A stretch of 64,000 bases of DNA from Vibrio rhizosphaerae (GCF_024347095.1 NZ_AP024904.1:806001-870000); one strand, 5' to 3'. Positions 46,589-56,037 are shown, counted from the stretch's first letter. Numbers and translations are program-made. Notes: a model not told the origin generated them from the sequence alone.

Positions 46589-47050
46589 GTAAACATCCTT
46601 TATATTGCTTTCTTTATGATTGTTGGAACATGGTGACTGGTATTATCAATTCAGCCTTTCCTGATTCACCACGCTACCGCAGTCAGATGATTTATATGAA
46701 ATAAAAATGGATCTGCAAGTCGGACCATTATATGCAACTTGCAGGGCAGGATTCACGCATTATCAAGTCAGTTTGATTTTGGGAAGGCTGTTTTTTGAAT
46801 GAAGATAACATTTTTGCGTTCAATTTGATGGCATGAGAACCGATACGTTTATCGAACAACAGCAGTATATAGATGATAGCAAGCACAATTGATATCTGAT
46901 TATCATCAAATAAAGAACAGGAATGAGGCCAATCCCGACAAGGGCTATGACAGTTACACATAGATACAATGCTAAAGTTTCATTTAAATCATACCGGGAT
47001 AAGCACTAGACTGTCGTTAGTTTGCAATCACCCAATTCGTGGAGAACTTT
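46589..47050. other. intergenic region between vgrG and acuI
   Basis: 462 bases holding the divergent promoters of vgrG and acuI. A 77-codon minus-strand frame (46728-46961) has no start signal and unusual composition. No repeat or RNA gene seen. Confidence 0.45.
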
Positions 47051-48031
47051 ATGTTTAATGCTTTAATCCTTAATCAGGAAGATAAAAAAACATTCGCAAC
47101 GATAGAACAGATTGATGAATCACAACTTCCCGAAGGGGACGTATTAGTCGCTGTCGATTACTCATCGTTGAACTATAAAGATGGTCTGGCGATCACAGGA
47201 AAAGGAAAAATCATCCGTAATTTCCCGATGGTGCCCGGCATCGATTTAGCAGGGCAAGTTCTCCATTCAGATGACCCTCGCTATCAGGCAGGTGATTCTG
47301 TTGTATTAACCGGTTGGGGCGTCGGAGAAAACCACTGGGGCGGCATGGCGCAAAAAGCAAGTCTAAAAGCCGATTGGCTTGTCCCTCTGCCACAAGGTCT
47401 CACACCCAAACAAGCAATGATCGTCGGTACCGCTGGCTTTACCGCAATGCTTTGTGTTCAGGCATTGCTCGACGCAGACATAAAACCCGAAGACGGCAGT
47501 ATTTTGGTAACCGGCGCAAGTGGCGGTGTGGGTTCTGTTGCGGTGACGCTGTTGTCGCAACTGGGCTACAAAGTGGCAGCAGTCACTGGCCGGGTTGAAC
47601 AAAATGGGCCCTTACTGGAAAAGTTAGGCGCAAGCCAAATCATTGATCGTTGTGAATTTGAAGAACCGTCCCGCCCGTTAGAAAAACAAATCTGGGCCGG
47701 TGCGGTTGATACCGTCGGTAGTAAAGTGCTCGCCAAAGTTCTCTCACAAATGGATTATGATAGTGCTGTCGCGGCTTGTGGCCTTGCGGGTGGATTTGAC
47801 CTGCCAACCACGGTGATGCCGTTTATTTTGCGCAATGTCCGTTTGCAGGGAATTGACTCCGTTAACTGTCCACAAGACAGACGGATTGCCGCATGGAAAA
47901 AAATTGCTGAATTATTACCGGCCAGTTATTTTGAGCAAGCCTGTACTGAAATTACGTTAGATGAAGCGCCTCAATATGCTGAGGATATCACCAATGGTCA
48001 GACGACTGGCCGTGTCGTGATCAAGCTTTAA
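47051..48031 (+). CDS. acuI: acrylyl-CoA reductase / YhdH-type medium-chain oxidoreductase
   Basis: 326 residues, NADPH-dependent zinc-free medium-chain dehydrogenase. The start at 47051 has GGAGAA at 47040. SSLNYKDGLAITGKGKIIRNFPMVPGID and LTGWGVGENHWGG are almost diagnostic of the AcuI/YhdH group; the nucleotide-binding motif is GASGGVGSVA. In marine bacteria it reduces acryloyl-CoA, detoxifying a product of DMSP cleavage or propionate routes. The gene is followed by a convergent LysR gene 19 bases away. Confidence 0.92.
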   Translation: MFNALILNQEDKKTFATIEQIDESQLPEGDVLVAVDYSSLNYKDGLAITGKGKIIRNFPMVPGIDLAGQVLHSDDPRYQAGDSVVLTGWGVGENHWGGMAQKASLKADWLVPLPQGLTPKQAMIVGTAGFTAMLCVQALLDADIKPEDGSILVTGASGGVGSVAVTLLSQLGYKVAAVTGRVEQNGPLLEKLGASQIIDRCEFEEPSRPLEKQIWAGAVDTVGSKVLAKVLSQMDYDSAVAACGLAGGFDLPTTVMPFILRNVRLQGIDSVNCPQDRRIAAWKKIAELLPASYFEQACTEITLDEAPQYAEDITNGQTTGRVVIKL

Positions 48032-48050
48032 TATGCCAATGGCGTAAGGC

Positions 48051-49007
48051 TCATTCAGGCTTTACGTCATCTAACCCCATATCTTCGACCCGCTTGGCGA
48101 TTAGCTTGCCACATTCTTCTTTCACGATACTTCTCAACCACTCTTGTGCGGGTGAATGTTCGCAGCGAGGATGCCAGATCATTGAATAATCAAACGGCGT
48201 AAAATGAAATGGTAACGGCTTTACGGTCAGCTCATAACGGTCAGAGACTAAGTAGGCTAAATCGGCAGGTACAGTAATAATTAACGGCATCATATCGACG
48301 ATGGCTAATGCCGCTTCTAAATGATACGCCCGCAAAACCATCCGCCGTTTAGGTTTATCTGCCAAAGCTTGTTCAATCAGAGATTTAACGCCATCGCTAA
48401 TCGCAATCATGGCATGCGGGAAGCACAAATAATCGTCCAGACACATGGGTTGATTGGCTAAAGGATGCTGCTTCGACAATAAACACAGCACCCCGACTCG
48501 CCCTAATGTTTGATGCTGTAGCGGCTCAAGAGAGTGAGTCGGACGACAAATTGCTAAATCTGCTCTGCCATATGTGAGCTGCTCTTTCAAATGCTCATGT
48601 TGTAATGGCAAAAACTCAAACGCAACGTTAGGCGCTTCCTGATAAATACGAGGCAAAGCAAAGGGTAAAATGGTTTGCATGGCATAATCAGTCGTTGCAA
48701 TGGTGAATGTCTGATCACAGGACTTGGGGTCAAAATCGATTGGCGATAAGAGCTGACGGAGAGACTCAAGCGGTTCACCCAAAGCCCGATTGACTGACAA
48801 TGCTTTTTCAGTCGGGATAAGATGCTGCCCTTGGCGAGTAAATAGCGGATCCGCTAATAAACTGCGTAGACGTCCCAACACCCGGCTCATTGCTGATTGG
48901 CTCAGGTTTAAACGCTCAGCGGCTCTGCTGACACTGCGCTCTTCAACTAAAATTCGCAGCGCCACTAACAGATTTAAATCCCGACGGTAAATCTCTTCTA
49001 CTTCCAT
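48051..49007 (-). CDS. LysR-family transcriptional regulator
   Basis: 318 residues from the ATG at 49007; the frame is open to 49049 but LysR proteins of this type begin just before YRRDLNLLVALRIL. HTH at residues 22-44 (RSVSRAAERLNLSQSAMSRVLGRLR). The effector domain contains ADLAICRPTHSLEPLQ and ends WLRSIV. It converges on acuI; its target is not evident from the neighbourhood. Confidence 0.9.
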   Translation of the reverse strand: MEVEEIYRRDLNLLVALRILVEERSVSRAAERLNLSQSAMSRVLGRLRSLLADPLFTRQGQHLIPTEKALSVNRALGEPLESLRQLLSPIDFDPKSCDQTFTIATTDYAMQTILPFALPRIYQEAPNVAFEFLPLQHEHLKEQLTYGRADLAICRPTHSLEPLQHQTLGRVGVLCLLSKQHPLANQPMCLDDYLCFPHAMIAISDGVKSLIEQALADKPKRRMVLRAYHLEAALAIVDMMPLIITVPADLAYLVSDRYELTVKPLPFHFTPFDYSMIWHPRCEHSPAQEWLRSIVKEECGKLIAKRVEDMGLDDVKPE

Positions 49008-49168
49008 ATCCAGTCTTAAGTGATCGAACAAGATTGACAGTGTAACCAATAAATGACGAAAAATATTTTTTAGAACCGAAGAAAGCCTTCATTTATAACT
49101 GCTACGGGTTTGGATGGGAGGCCAACAGGCTGAAAACTCTGATTATGAGTGCATTGCTCAAGGATTGT

Positions 49169-49340
49169 TTAGTCGAGCGGTAATAAACGTGGCAAATCGG
49201 CTTTAAGCCATTGATTTACGGCATGACTGGTGCTGAGTTGTAATTGCATAAAAATAAGCCTTAACCTGTGAGCGAAACGAAGACCTCTGCAAAAGCCTCT
49301 GAGATTTAAATGAGCTTTGAAATCAATATCGGCAGTGATT
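49169..49340 (-). pseudogene. gene fragment of uncertain origin downstream of guaC
   Basis: An open frame of about 57 codons without a start, ending LRLIFMQLQLSTSHAVNQWL and then LPRLLPLD before TAA. The protein-like composition and the sharp end at the guaC terminator suggest the C-terminal relic of a lost gene (transposase or regulator); I cannot name the family. Confidence 0.3.
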
Positions 49341-49349
49341 TCAAACTCA

Positions 49350-49386
49350 AAAGACTGATTCCGTCATTTAGACGGAATCAGTCTTT
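49350..49386 (-). terminator. rho-independent terminator of guaC
   Basis: A perfect 16-bp stem AAAGACTGATTCCGTC (49350-49365) / GACGGAATCAGTCTTT (49371-49386) with a 5-base loop; T tract on the guaC side. Confidence 0.9.
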
Positions 49387-49468
49387 CAGTTAATCAGTCG
49401 TACAATGGACGCTGTCTTGAAGTCATTTCAACACAATATTGATTGACTACTCAATCAACAAGCCGGTT

Positions 49469-50515
49469 TCACGACTCCTTGCCAAACACGTTATTCTCTT
49501 GTTCCCGAACGCGGATAAATGTGGTGCGCTTGGTGAGTTCTTTCAGATTGGCGGCACCGACGTAGGTACAGGTGGAGCGCACGCCACCGAGAATATCCTG
49601 AATGGTATCTTCAACACTGCCCCGGTAAGGGAGTAACACGGTTTTGCCTTCTGCGGCGCGATACTGTGCAACGCCTCCGGCATATTTGTCCATCGCACTT
49701 TTCGAGGACATGCCGTAAAATTTTACATAACTTTCCCCGTCTTTGACGACAAGGTCGCCACCGGATTCTTTGTGTCCGGCCAGCATGCCGCCGAGCATCA
49801 CGAAATCAGCACCGCCACCGAATGCTTTTGACACATCTCCCGGGCAGGTACAGCCACCATCACCGATAATCTGACCACCTAAACCATGAGCAGCATCCGC
49901 ACATTCAATAATGGCCGATAATTGCGGATAACCGACACCGGTTTTGACCCGGGTGGTACAGACTGAACCGGGGCCGATACCGACTTTGACAATATCTGCA
50001 CCGGCCAGAATCAGTTCTTCGGTCATATCACCGGTCACGACATTTCCGGCGACAATGACTTTGTCCGGTAAGGCACTGCGAACCCGTTCCACAAACTCGA
50101 CCAAATGCTCCGAATAGCCGTTGGCAATATCGATACAAACAAACATCAAGTCGTCACTTAAAGCGAGCGTCGCCTGCATTTTGGTGAAATCGGCATCCGA
50201 TGTCCCGGTGGAAACCATGACATGTTTGAGTGTCTCGGCATCTGCGGCCTGCACGAACGTTTGCCACTCCTGTAGCGAGTAGTGTTTGTGAATCGCAGTA
50301 AGCACATCATATTTCGCCAACGCTTCGGCCATGCCGAAACTGCCGACAGAGTCCATATTAGCAGCAATGACAGGGACACCGGCCCATTGACGCCCACTAT
50401 GCTTGAAGGTAAACTCACGGGTTAAATTAACTTGGGAACGACTTTTCAGGGTAGAACGTTTCGGCCGAAACAATACATCTTTAAAGCCCAATTTTAATTC
50501 TTGTTCGATACGCAT
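49469..50515 (-). CDS. guaC: GMP reductase
   Basis: Deaminates GMP to IMP with NADPH, 348 residues. [20 protein letters not shown] at the start, the IMPDH/GMPR barrel with GNVVTGDM, the catalytic-cysteine loop [13 protein letters not shown], and [20 protein letters not shown] match GuaC of enterobacteria closely in length and order; there are no CBS domains, which excludes IMP dehydrogenase. It is monocistronic, with a terminator hairpin also upstream in its leader region. Confidence 0.96.
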   Translation of the reverse strand: MRIEQELKLGFKDVLFRPKRSTLKSRSQVNLTREFTFKHSGRQWAGVPVIAANMDSVGSFGMAEALAKYDVLTAIHKHYSLQEWQTFVQAADAETLKHVMVSTGTSDADFTKMQATLALSDDLMFVCIDIANGYSEHLVEFVERVRSALPDKVIVAGNVVTGDMTEELILAGADIVKVGIGPGSVCTTRVKTGVGYPQLSAIIECADAAHGLGGQIIGDGGCTCPGDVSKAFGGGADFVMLGGMLAGHKESGGDLVVKDGESYVKFYGMSSKSAMDKYAGGVAQYRAAEGKTVLLPYRGSVEDTIQDILGGVRSTCTYVGAANLKELTKRTTFIRVREQENNVFGKES

Positions 50516-51021
50516 TTATCTTTTCCTTAATTGATTCAACTTGTGTCTCAATTTCGCAGTGCGATGATTCTGACGTTGGCAGACATCAGTCTCTTTCATG
50601 ATCGGACACAAAAAAACCGGAGCGTTGGCAGACGCTCCGGTTTTCAACATTATAGGTATCACTTTATTTCCTGCAAGACTGATATTGTGCTTTTTTTTAT
50701 GCTACCATCCGGTAGATTGCATACCTGAAAAACAGTCGGTATCATTTCAAATTTACATTGATAATCAATTGTTTAATTCTGTTTTAACAGAGATCCTTCA
50801 CCGACGATTCCTATTGCTATCAAGCCATTACATCATTGACATTGACTTTTGTGCGCCCAGTGTAAAAAACATACGAAATCCCGCCATCAACGCAGCATAT
50901 CGCATTCGAATTTGCTATAGTTAGAAAACGCTGGCAGGTTTTCCCCTCTTTGACTTTCTCATAACCGCCTCACAAAAATAAATACCAATAAAATCACCTC
51001 AGAGATCGCATGGAGTGCAGG
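50516..51021. other. intergenic region between guaC and the outer-membrane protein gene
   Basis: 506 bases. It contains the terminator-like hairpin at 50609-50645 and two copies of the 11-base cgttggcagac (50574-50584 and 50623-50633). Right of 50650 the sequence is AT-rich with no credible gene and should hold the promoter of the gene at 51022. Confidence 0.5.
50609..50645 (-). terminator. terminator hairpin in the guaC leader region
   Basis: AAAACCGGAGCG (50613-50624) / CGCTCCGGTTTT (50633-50644), 8-base loop, with seven T following on the minus strand. It lies about 95 bases before guaC with no gene upstream on that strand for more than 2 kb, so it could be an attenuator of guaC. Confidence 0.8.
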
Positions 51022-51591
51022 ATGGAATCGACCATTTCTCTGACCATTGCAGTGTTGCTTCTACTCAGTATGATACCGGTTCAGGCTGTTGCGGGACCGG
51101 ATGTGAACTATTTTTATCAAAGTGCCGGCATCACAAAAGCCAAGCACTCAGGTGCGGAAGATGCATGGGTCACTCAATACGGCTATAACTATAATCTGAC
51201 GCCAACCATCGGCTTTGATTTAGGTTATGCCAAAAATTCAGATCATCTGGATCAAATGGCCTCGCTGTCGTCACAGTTTCCTCATCAACCGACCTTGTAC
51301 TATCAGGAAGTTTTTGGCGGTGCCGTCATTCAACACACCGTATTCAATGTTGCTTGGGTATACGCGAAAGGCGGGTTGAGTTATACAAGGGCAGGCAATG
51401 ATCCGGCCATTCAGACATCACTCCCTGATCTGGAATCTAAAAACATTGCCCCTTATTTTACGCTCGGAGCGACGATTCCCTCAGGGATCACCTCAGGGTT
51501 AGAACTGAATTTTGAGATTTCTTATCAGGAACAGGAACAAGATGCTGTCACAAGCCCGGTTTTCCTGCTGGGAACTCACTACCGCTTCTGA
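51022..51591 (+). CDS. outer-membrane beta-barrel protein
   Basis: 189 residues. The start at 51022 has GGAG six bases upstream; an ATG at 51010 is the alternative. Signal peptide of about 24 residues ends AVAGPD. Alternating hydrophobic strands (WVTQYGYNYNLTPTIGFDLGY, VFNVAWVYAKGGLSYT, GLELNFEISYQEQ) and the terminal aromatic residue in LLGTHYRF are typical of eight-stranded barrels of the OmpA/AcfA-like superfamily. Function unknown. Confidence 0.8.
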   Translation: MESTISLTIAVLLLLSMIPVQAVAGPDVNYFYQSAGITKAKHSGAEDAWVTQYGYNYNLTPTIGFDLGYAKNSDHLDQMASLSSQFPHQPTLYYQEVFGGAVIQHTVFNVAWVYAKGGLSYTRAGNDPAIQTSLPDLESKNIAPYFTLGATIPSGITSGLELNFEISYQEQEQDAVTSPVFLLGTHYRF

Positions 51592-51682
51592 CGTGATCGT
51601 CATTGAGGTGAACAGATATAACCAGATGACGATGGTTTTCGATAAGATAAAGTTGATATTTTAGTGCGCCGGATATGATTAT

Positions 51683-53158
51683 TCAGTGGTTCACTAACTG
51701 ACGTAAATGAGGGAGTAAATCACTGGCCAATAACCCCCGTTCACCGTACGACTCTGAGTTTTGATCCGCAGCCATACTGTGAATAAGAACGCCCAATTGC
51801 GTCGCTTCGACCAACGGCAACCCCTGTGCGATGAGTGACGTGATCACCCCCGTCAGAACATCACCCATTCCGGCACTCGCCATTCCCGGATTTCCTGCCA
51901 TGCAGACCGAGATCTGCTCACCGTCATACACCAAAGTACCGGCACCTTTCAGAACGACGACACCACCATACTGGCGATGGAGTGCCTGCACACTGGCATA
52001 TCGATCGGCTTCAATCTCTTCAACCGAAACCTGCAACAATTGTGCAGCTTCTGCCGGATGTGGCGTAATCACCCGTAGTGGATCTTGATTCGGTTGCTGC
52101 ATCAAAAAGTACAGACCATCGGCGTCAACAACTTTCGGTTTTGCAATGCTCTGAACCGCCTGATAAATGGCAAAAGCGGTTTCATCTCGCCCCAGCCCCG
52201 GCCCGACAGCCAATACATCACACCAGTGTAGTCGCCGTTCAATTGCCTGAGATTTATCCCAACACGCACTCATGACCTCCGGAGCGCTCACCAATAACGG
52301 CGTCACATTATGCGGATGACATAACACGGCTGTCATCCCCGTTCCACATCTGGCTGCCGCCATTGCAGACAGAATAATCGCACCGCCCATACCATCATTA
52401 CCCCCGATGAGTAATGCTTTACCATGTGTACCTTTATGCGATGTGGCGAAGCGTTTGGGCAACATTTGTCCCGGCATTTTGGTGTGGATCGCCATAACGG
52501 TCGGGTGATTTTGTTGATCGAAAGCGTCTTCCACGCCTAAACCGGCAAAATGAAGTTCTCCGACATACTCACGCGCCTTTCCGGTGACCAACCCTTGTTT
52601 CAAACCTATGAAACTGACCGTGTGTTGCGCAATGATCGCACCACCAAGGACACTACCGGTATCCCCACACAGACCGGAGGGAATATCTACGGCAATCACC
52701 GGTTTCATACTTTGATTGAGCGTTTCAATTAATGAGAGCATTCCCGGCCGGACCGGACCGCTCAGCCCGGTGCCGAGTAAAGCATCAATCACTACATCGA
52801 CACTATCTGGCACTCGCTCTTGAGGTTCTGAGACATTTCCCCCATGATTTTGCCAATGCTCGTAGGCCATGCGGGCATCGCCGGTCAGCGTCTCGGGATC
52901 ACCGACTTGCCAGACCGTCACATACAATCCAATCGACTTTGCCAAACTCGCGACAATATAACCGTCACCACCATTGTTGCCGCCACCACAACAAATCAAC
53001 CAGTGCTCAGAGCTGGGATATTGTGCCATCCCAATCGCAAAAACTGCCTGTCCGGCACGTTCCATCAGGCTGTACATCTCCAGTCCTTTGGCACTGGCTG
53101 CTTTCTGTTCACCAATACGGACCTGTTGGGTCGAATAAAAAACATTCGTCATCGTCAT
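51683..53158 (-). CDS. nnr: bifunctional NAD(P)H-hydrate epimerase / ADP-dependent dehydratase
   Basis: Repairs hydrated NAD(P)H, 491 residues. The N-terminal YjeF_N epimerase (about 1-215) shows CCGGGNNGGDGYIVA and DALLGTGLSGPV. The C-terminal carbohydrate-kinase-like dehydratase (about 230-490) shows LIGGNDGMGGAIIL, AVGPGLGRDE, VITPHPAEAAQLL and GNPGMASAGMGDVLTGVI. The usual neighbours tsaE and queG are not adjacent on this side. Two possible ATG codons (53158, 53152) lie two codons apart. Confidence 0.95.
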   Translation of the reverse strand: MTMTNVFYSTQQVRIGEQKAASAKGLEMYSLMERAGQAVFAIGMAQYPSSEHWLICCGGGNNGGDGYIVASLAKSIGLYVTVWQVGDPETLTGDARMAYEHWQNHGGNVSEPQERVPDSVDVVIDALLGTGLSGPVRPGMLSLIETLNQSMKPVIAVDIPSGLCGDTGSVLGGAIIAQHTVSFIGLKQGLVTGKAREYVGELHFAGLGVEDAFDQQNHPTVMAIHTKMPGQMLPKRFATSHKGTHGKALLIGGNDGMGGAIILSAMAAARCGTGMTAVLCHPHNVTPLLVSAPEVMSACWDKSQAIERRLHWCDVLAVGPGLGRDETAFAIYQAVQSIAKPKVVDADGLYFLMQQPNQDPLRVITPHPAEAAQLLQVSVEEIEADRYASVQALHRQYGGVVVLKGAGTLVYDGEQISVCMAGNPGMASAGMGDVLTGVITSLIAQGLPLVEATQLGVLIHSMAADQNSESYGERGLLASDLLPHLRQLVNH

Positions 53159-53188
53159 GGGAGAATCTTTCTCTTTTGAGTGGAGAAT

Positions 53189-53629
53189 CTAACACTCACA
53201 TCGCCGGGCTATCAGTGCTTCTGCAGTTGCATCCTGAATGGATAGAAAAACCGAATTCACTGCACCAGTTGGCGTTCTCATTGGATTAAGCGTCACATTC
53301 TGATACATAAACTCGCACTGTTGCGTCACAGGACGAACATTGCGGCATTTAAATAAATAAGGCCGTTGTTGCCAAGTAATAAAACTACGACAACCAAGAT
53401 GGTAAACTGGTTTCGTTTTTAGTTTGAACCAATCCGGCGGAATTTCAGGAAATACCTCAAACAACGAATGACCAATCACTTCGTGCGGCTGTTTGCCACT
53501 ATGATGGGTCATAAAACCATTCCAAACCTGAATCTGATAATCTTTATCAATGACGATCAGTCCGAGATCAACGTTTTGAACCATATCCACCATCCAGTGG
53601 AACTGTTCAAATTCAGCAGGCAGACTCAT
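53189..53629 (-). CDS. stand-alone PAS-domain protein, partner of the upstream response regulator
   Basis: 146 residues comprising one PAS domain (about 12-130): LGLIVIDKDYQIQVWNGFMTHH, GHSLFEVFPEIP, then a beta-rich end with SIQDATAE. There is no kinase, cyclase or HTH attached. It starts two bases after the response-regulator stop with GGAGGAG in front, so the pair is translated together; it probably modulates or senses for that regulator, which is inference. Confidence 0.8.
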   Translation of the reverse strand: MSLPAEFEQFHWMVDMVQNVDLGLIVIDKDYQIQVWNGFMTHHSGKQPHEVIGHSLFEVFPEIPPDWFKLKTKPVYHLGCRSFITWQQRPYLFKCRNVRPVTQQCEFMYQNVTLNPMRTPTGAVNSVFLSIQDATAEALIARRCEC

Positions 53630-53631
53630 GA

Positions 53632-54639
53632 CTAAAACTCCTCCTCCATCAGGTAGGCTAGTTTGTTGTCCAGAAGCGGTAGAGACTCATCGACAAACAT
53701 AAAGAGCAGATCACAACGAATGGCCGTGCCTTCAATGTTATAACTCACCTCAAAGGTCATCGTTTTCTGGAACGACCCCGCCGTCGAGCGGATCACGGAT
53801 TCAATCGGAATATGTTGCCCGAGTAATACGGGGGAACTTTGGAAAAAACGGATTTCTGCCTGTTCACCAAGCCCGTTCAGGAAAGAGCCGACCAGAATGT
53901 TGGACACATCCATCAGGAGCTCGAGCTCTTCCAGATCATCACTTTCAGCCGGAATATTCATCAATCGTTTTAGTTCAGAAACACTGGAATCACTTAAAAG
54001 CACCAATGCTTCACCGGCAATCCCTTCTCCGCTGAATCCCTGACAAACCCCGGAAACCTGATCATTATCGACCAAATCCCGTAATGCCATATGCAGTTCA
54101 CTGACTTCAAAAATATTGACATTCGGCAGGGGCAATTCGACAAACACATCAAAATAACGCGCCAGCGCATCAGCGGCTCGTCCGATTGACACATTCGCGA
54201 CTTCCATATAGATATCGCGCCGTTTCAGGATCGGATATTCAATTCGACTCGGTGTCACAACCGTCGGTTGCGTTGGCGGTTTCACTAACTCACTCAGCAC
54301 TTTTTTCAGCACATTCGCTGCAATCGGCTTTTGGATAAAGGCTTTCGCGCCCAAACCCATCACACGTTCTTGTGCTTTAGGCTGAATGTCACCGGAAACA
54401 ACAATAACCGGTGTTGGGTCAGCCGTCTTTTGCATCGCCTCTAAAGTACCAAAACCATCCAGTTCCGGCATCGTCAGATCTAAAAACATCAACTGAAACG
54501 ATTGCTGTTTGAGCTGCTCCAACGCATCTAAGCCGTGAACCGCAAAATGCACATCGGCATTCAGGAAGGCTGGTAATGCTCTCGCAATCTGCTTTCTTGC
54601 TAATGCAGAGTCATCACATATTAATACTGAAAACGCCAT
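53632..54639 (-). CDS. response regulator with CheC/CheX-like output domain
   Basis: 335 residues from the ATG at 54639 (AAGG nine bases before). The receiver domain (1-120) has DD at the acidic pocket (ICDDSALARK), the phosphorylated Asp in MFLDLTMPELDG, VVSGD and IQKP. The second half (about 150-335) resembles the CheC/CheX/FliY phosphatase fold: EELELLMDVSNILVGSFLNGL carries the acid-x-x-Asn helix motif with Asp in place of Glu. Such proteins dephosphorylate CheY-like regulators or set chemotaxis adaptation. It forms a two-gene unit with the PAS protein. Confidence 0.85.
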   Translation of the reverse strand: MAFSVLICDDSALARKQIARALPAFLNADVHFAVHGLDALEQLKQQSFQLMFLDLTMPELDGFGTLEAMQKTADPTPVIVVSGDIQPKAQERVMGLGAKAFIQKPIAANVLKKVLSELVKPPTQPTVVTPSRIEYPILKRRDIYMEVANVSIGRAADALARYFDVFVELPLPNVNIFEVSELHMALRDLVDNDQVSGVCQGFSGEGIAGEALVLLSDSSVSELKRLMNIPAESDDLEELELLMDVSNILVGSFLNGLGEQAEIRFFQSSPVLLGQHIPIESVIRSTAGSFQKTMTFEVSYNIEGTAIRCDLLFMFVDESLPLLDNKLAYLMEEEF

Positions 54640-54758
54640 AATCGGCCTTACCTTTTTTCTTTCATCATTCAAGTGTATACGGGAATTCAACATCTACCGA
54701 CGCAAAGCAATAAAGAATGAACCAATCTTCATGCGTTTTGTGACATGACGGGCACGAC

Positions 54759-54998
54759 TTACATGGACGGCCATAATGTCAGCGTAACAATCCGGAGGAG
54801 TACTGCTAGCACAACCAATACCACGCCAAAACGATAACGACGGTATTCTTCAATCGTCATTGGAATCCGTTTAAAGAACATTGTAGCAACGCCACGCCAA
54901 TCCTGACTTCTTTTACCGTAACGAATCATACTCATCACAATCAGAATGATTCCCAGTGTCAGCAGTGATTTTTCCAGCCAAAAGAGTGTAACGACCAT
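54759..54998 (-). CDS. small two-helix membrane protein
   Basis: 79 residues from the ATG at 54998 (AAGGGG at 55003); the longer frame to 55094 has no start signal. Two membrane helices (SLLTLGIILIVMSMIRYG and FGVVLVVLAVLLRIVTLTL) flank a basic loop, RSQDWRGVATMFFKRIP. Function unknown; the layout resembles small conserved inner-membrane proteins of vibrios. Confidence 0.7.
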   Translation of the reverse strand: MVVTLFWLEKSLLTLGIILIVMSMIRYGKRSQDWRGVATMFFKRIPMTIEEYRRYRFGVVLVVLAVLLRIVTLTLWPSM

Positions 54999-55166
54999 GG
55001 TGACCCCTTGTCGGATATGGAAGGTAGCGAATACGAAGTACGACAGAAACACGGGCAACATTTGATGTTCTTCACACGACTGCCCTTTTCTCAACTATAG
55101 CCTATTGAAATATAGTCTATTGAAAGAATTCACCATACAAACTGTGTATCAACAGCGATGAAGAAA

Positions 55167-55205
55167 CCCTATTCGAAAGCAACCTTACGCAGCTTTTGAA
55201 TAGGG
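55167..55205 (-). promoter_or_regulatory. hairpin embracing the arfA stop codon
   Basis: CCCTATTCGAAAGC (55167-55180) pairs with GCTTTTGAATAGGG (55192-55205) with one mismatch; the stop codon TAA (55187-55185) sits in the loop. In E. coli, arfA mRNA is cut in or ended at such a hairpin, giving a stop-less message that tmRNA tags; this is the same design. Confidence 0.8.
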
Positions 55206-55388
55206 CTCCCGCACCTGATGTTTTGCTTTACGCTGAAAGCTTCCCTTCCCTTTTTTCGGTTTTTCGACTCGCATCTTAAACATCGGGCTGGTCACCAGTG
55301 CTTTCAGTGCATTATCGGTAATCGTGCCGCGCTGAATCTCAACATCATCAGACGGGTCGACATGCTTATTTCTCTTTTCTCTTTTCAT
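55185..55388 (-). CDS. arfA: alternative ribosome-rescue factor ArfA
   Basis: 67 residues from the ATG at 55388. The core [20 protein letters not shown] and [17 protein letters not shown] aligns well with E. coli ArfA, which recruits RF2 to ribosomes stalled on messages without a stop codon. The basic tail KGKGS.xRKxKH binds the empty mRNA channel. The gene carries a hairpin at its very end (see 55167-55205), the hallmark of tmRNA-dependent control: the factor accumulates only if trans-translation fails. An ATG three codons upstream (55397) is possible. Confidence 0.9.
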   Translation of the reverse strand: MKREKRNKHVDPSDDVEIQRGTITDNALKALVTSPMFKMRVEKPKKGKGSFQRKAKHQVREPYSKAA

Positions 55389-55768
55389 TTGAAACATATC
55401 TCTTATAGTGGTGAATAAAAAAGCAACGTATTGTGAGTCATTGTATTGACATGTCAATTTGTTAAAAGTAAAAAAATGTTTTTTATGACGTCATTAAAAA
55501 TAATGATGTAACAATGAAAATAAAATCTCAGTAAAATCTAAAACGATCAAAAATATCAGGCACATTGACGTTTAACTGTAATATTTGATTGACAACCCCC
55601 ACGATTACTCTACACTCACATAAGGCTAGGAAGCAGTTCTTTGTTTACCATAACGTCTTGTTGGATTTTGTAACTCCCCGGTCGTTCTGTACGCAATAGC
55701 AATCTACTTTTCCACGCTAGAATGGCCGGTATCGGCTTAGTTTTACTTTGATTTACCAGGAATATATT
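55389..55768. other. divergent promoter region of arfA and the cold-shock gene
   Basis: 380 AT-rich bases without a gene. The right part should contain the cold-shock promoter and its long leader; the Shine-Dalgarno CAGGAA is at 55757. A shadow frame at 55616-55879 on the minus strand overlaps the cold-shock gene and was ignored. Confidence 0.5.
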
Positions 55769-55978
55769 ATGTCTAACACAGTGACTGGCACTGTAAAGTG
55801 GTTCAACGAAACTAAAGGTTTTGGTTTCATCCAACAAGAAAATGGTCCCGATGTTTTTGCTCACTTCAGCGCTATCCAAGGTGACGGTTTCCGTACCCTA
55901 GCTGAAGGTCAAACTGTTGAGTTTGTGATTTCGCAAGGACAGAAAGGCCCTCAAGCTGAAAACATCAAAGTCCTATAA
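55769..55978 (+). CDS. cold-shock protein, CspA family
   Basis: 69 residues from the ATG at 55769. RNP1 KGFGFI, RNP2 VFAHF. It is the second cold-shock protein of the window and shares the [11 protein letters not shown] block with that at 9837 but has [15 protein letters not shown] in place of [15 protein letters not shown]. It binds single-stranded RNA. Monocistronic with its own terminator. Confidence 0.96.
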   Translation: MSNTVTGTVKWFNETKGFGFIQQENGPDVFAHFSAIQGDGFRTLAEGQTVEFVISQGQKGPQAENIKVL

Positions 55979-56007
55979 TTAAATATATAGGCAAGAATCT
56001 TTAAAAA

Positions 56008-56037
56008 TAGCCAGCGTTGTATGCTGGCTAATTTTTT
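56008..56037 (+). terminator. rho-independent terminator of the second cold-shock gene
   Basis: TAGCCAGC (56008-56015) / GCTGGCTA (56023-56030), 7-base loop, then ATTTTTTG, 30 bases after the stop. Confidence 0.92.

Noticed and set aside
46728-46961. 77-codon minus-strand ORF between vgrG and acuI
   Set aside because: No start signal, cysteine-rich odd composition, and it fills a promoter region.
55748-55768. Upstream start for the second cold-shock protein
   Set aside because: The extra residues are not part of the fold, and the Shine-Dalgarno CAGGAA is placed for the ATG at 55769.
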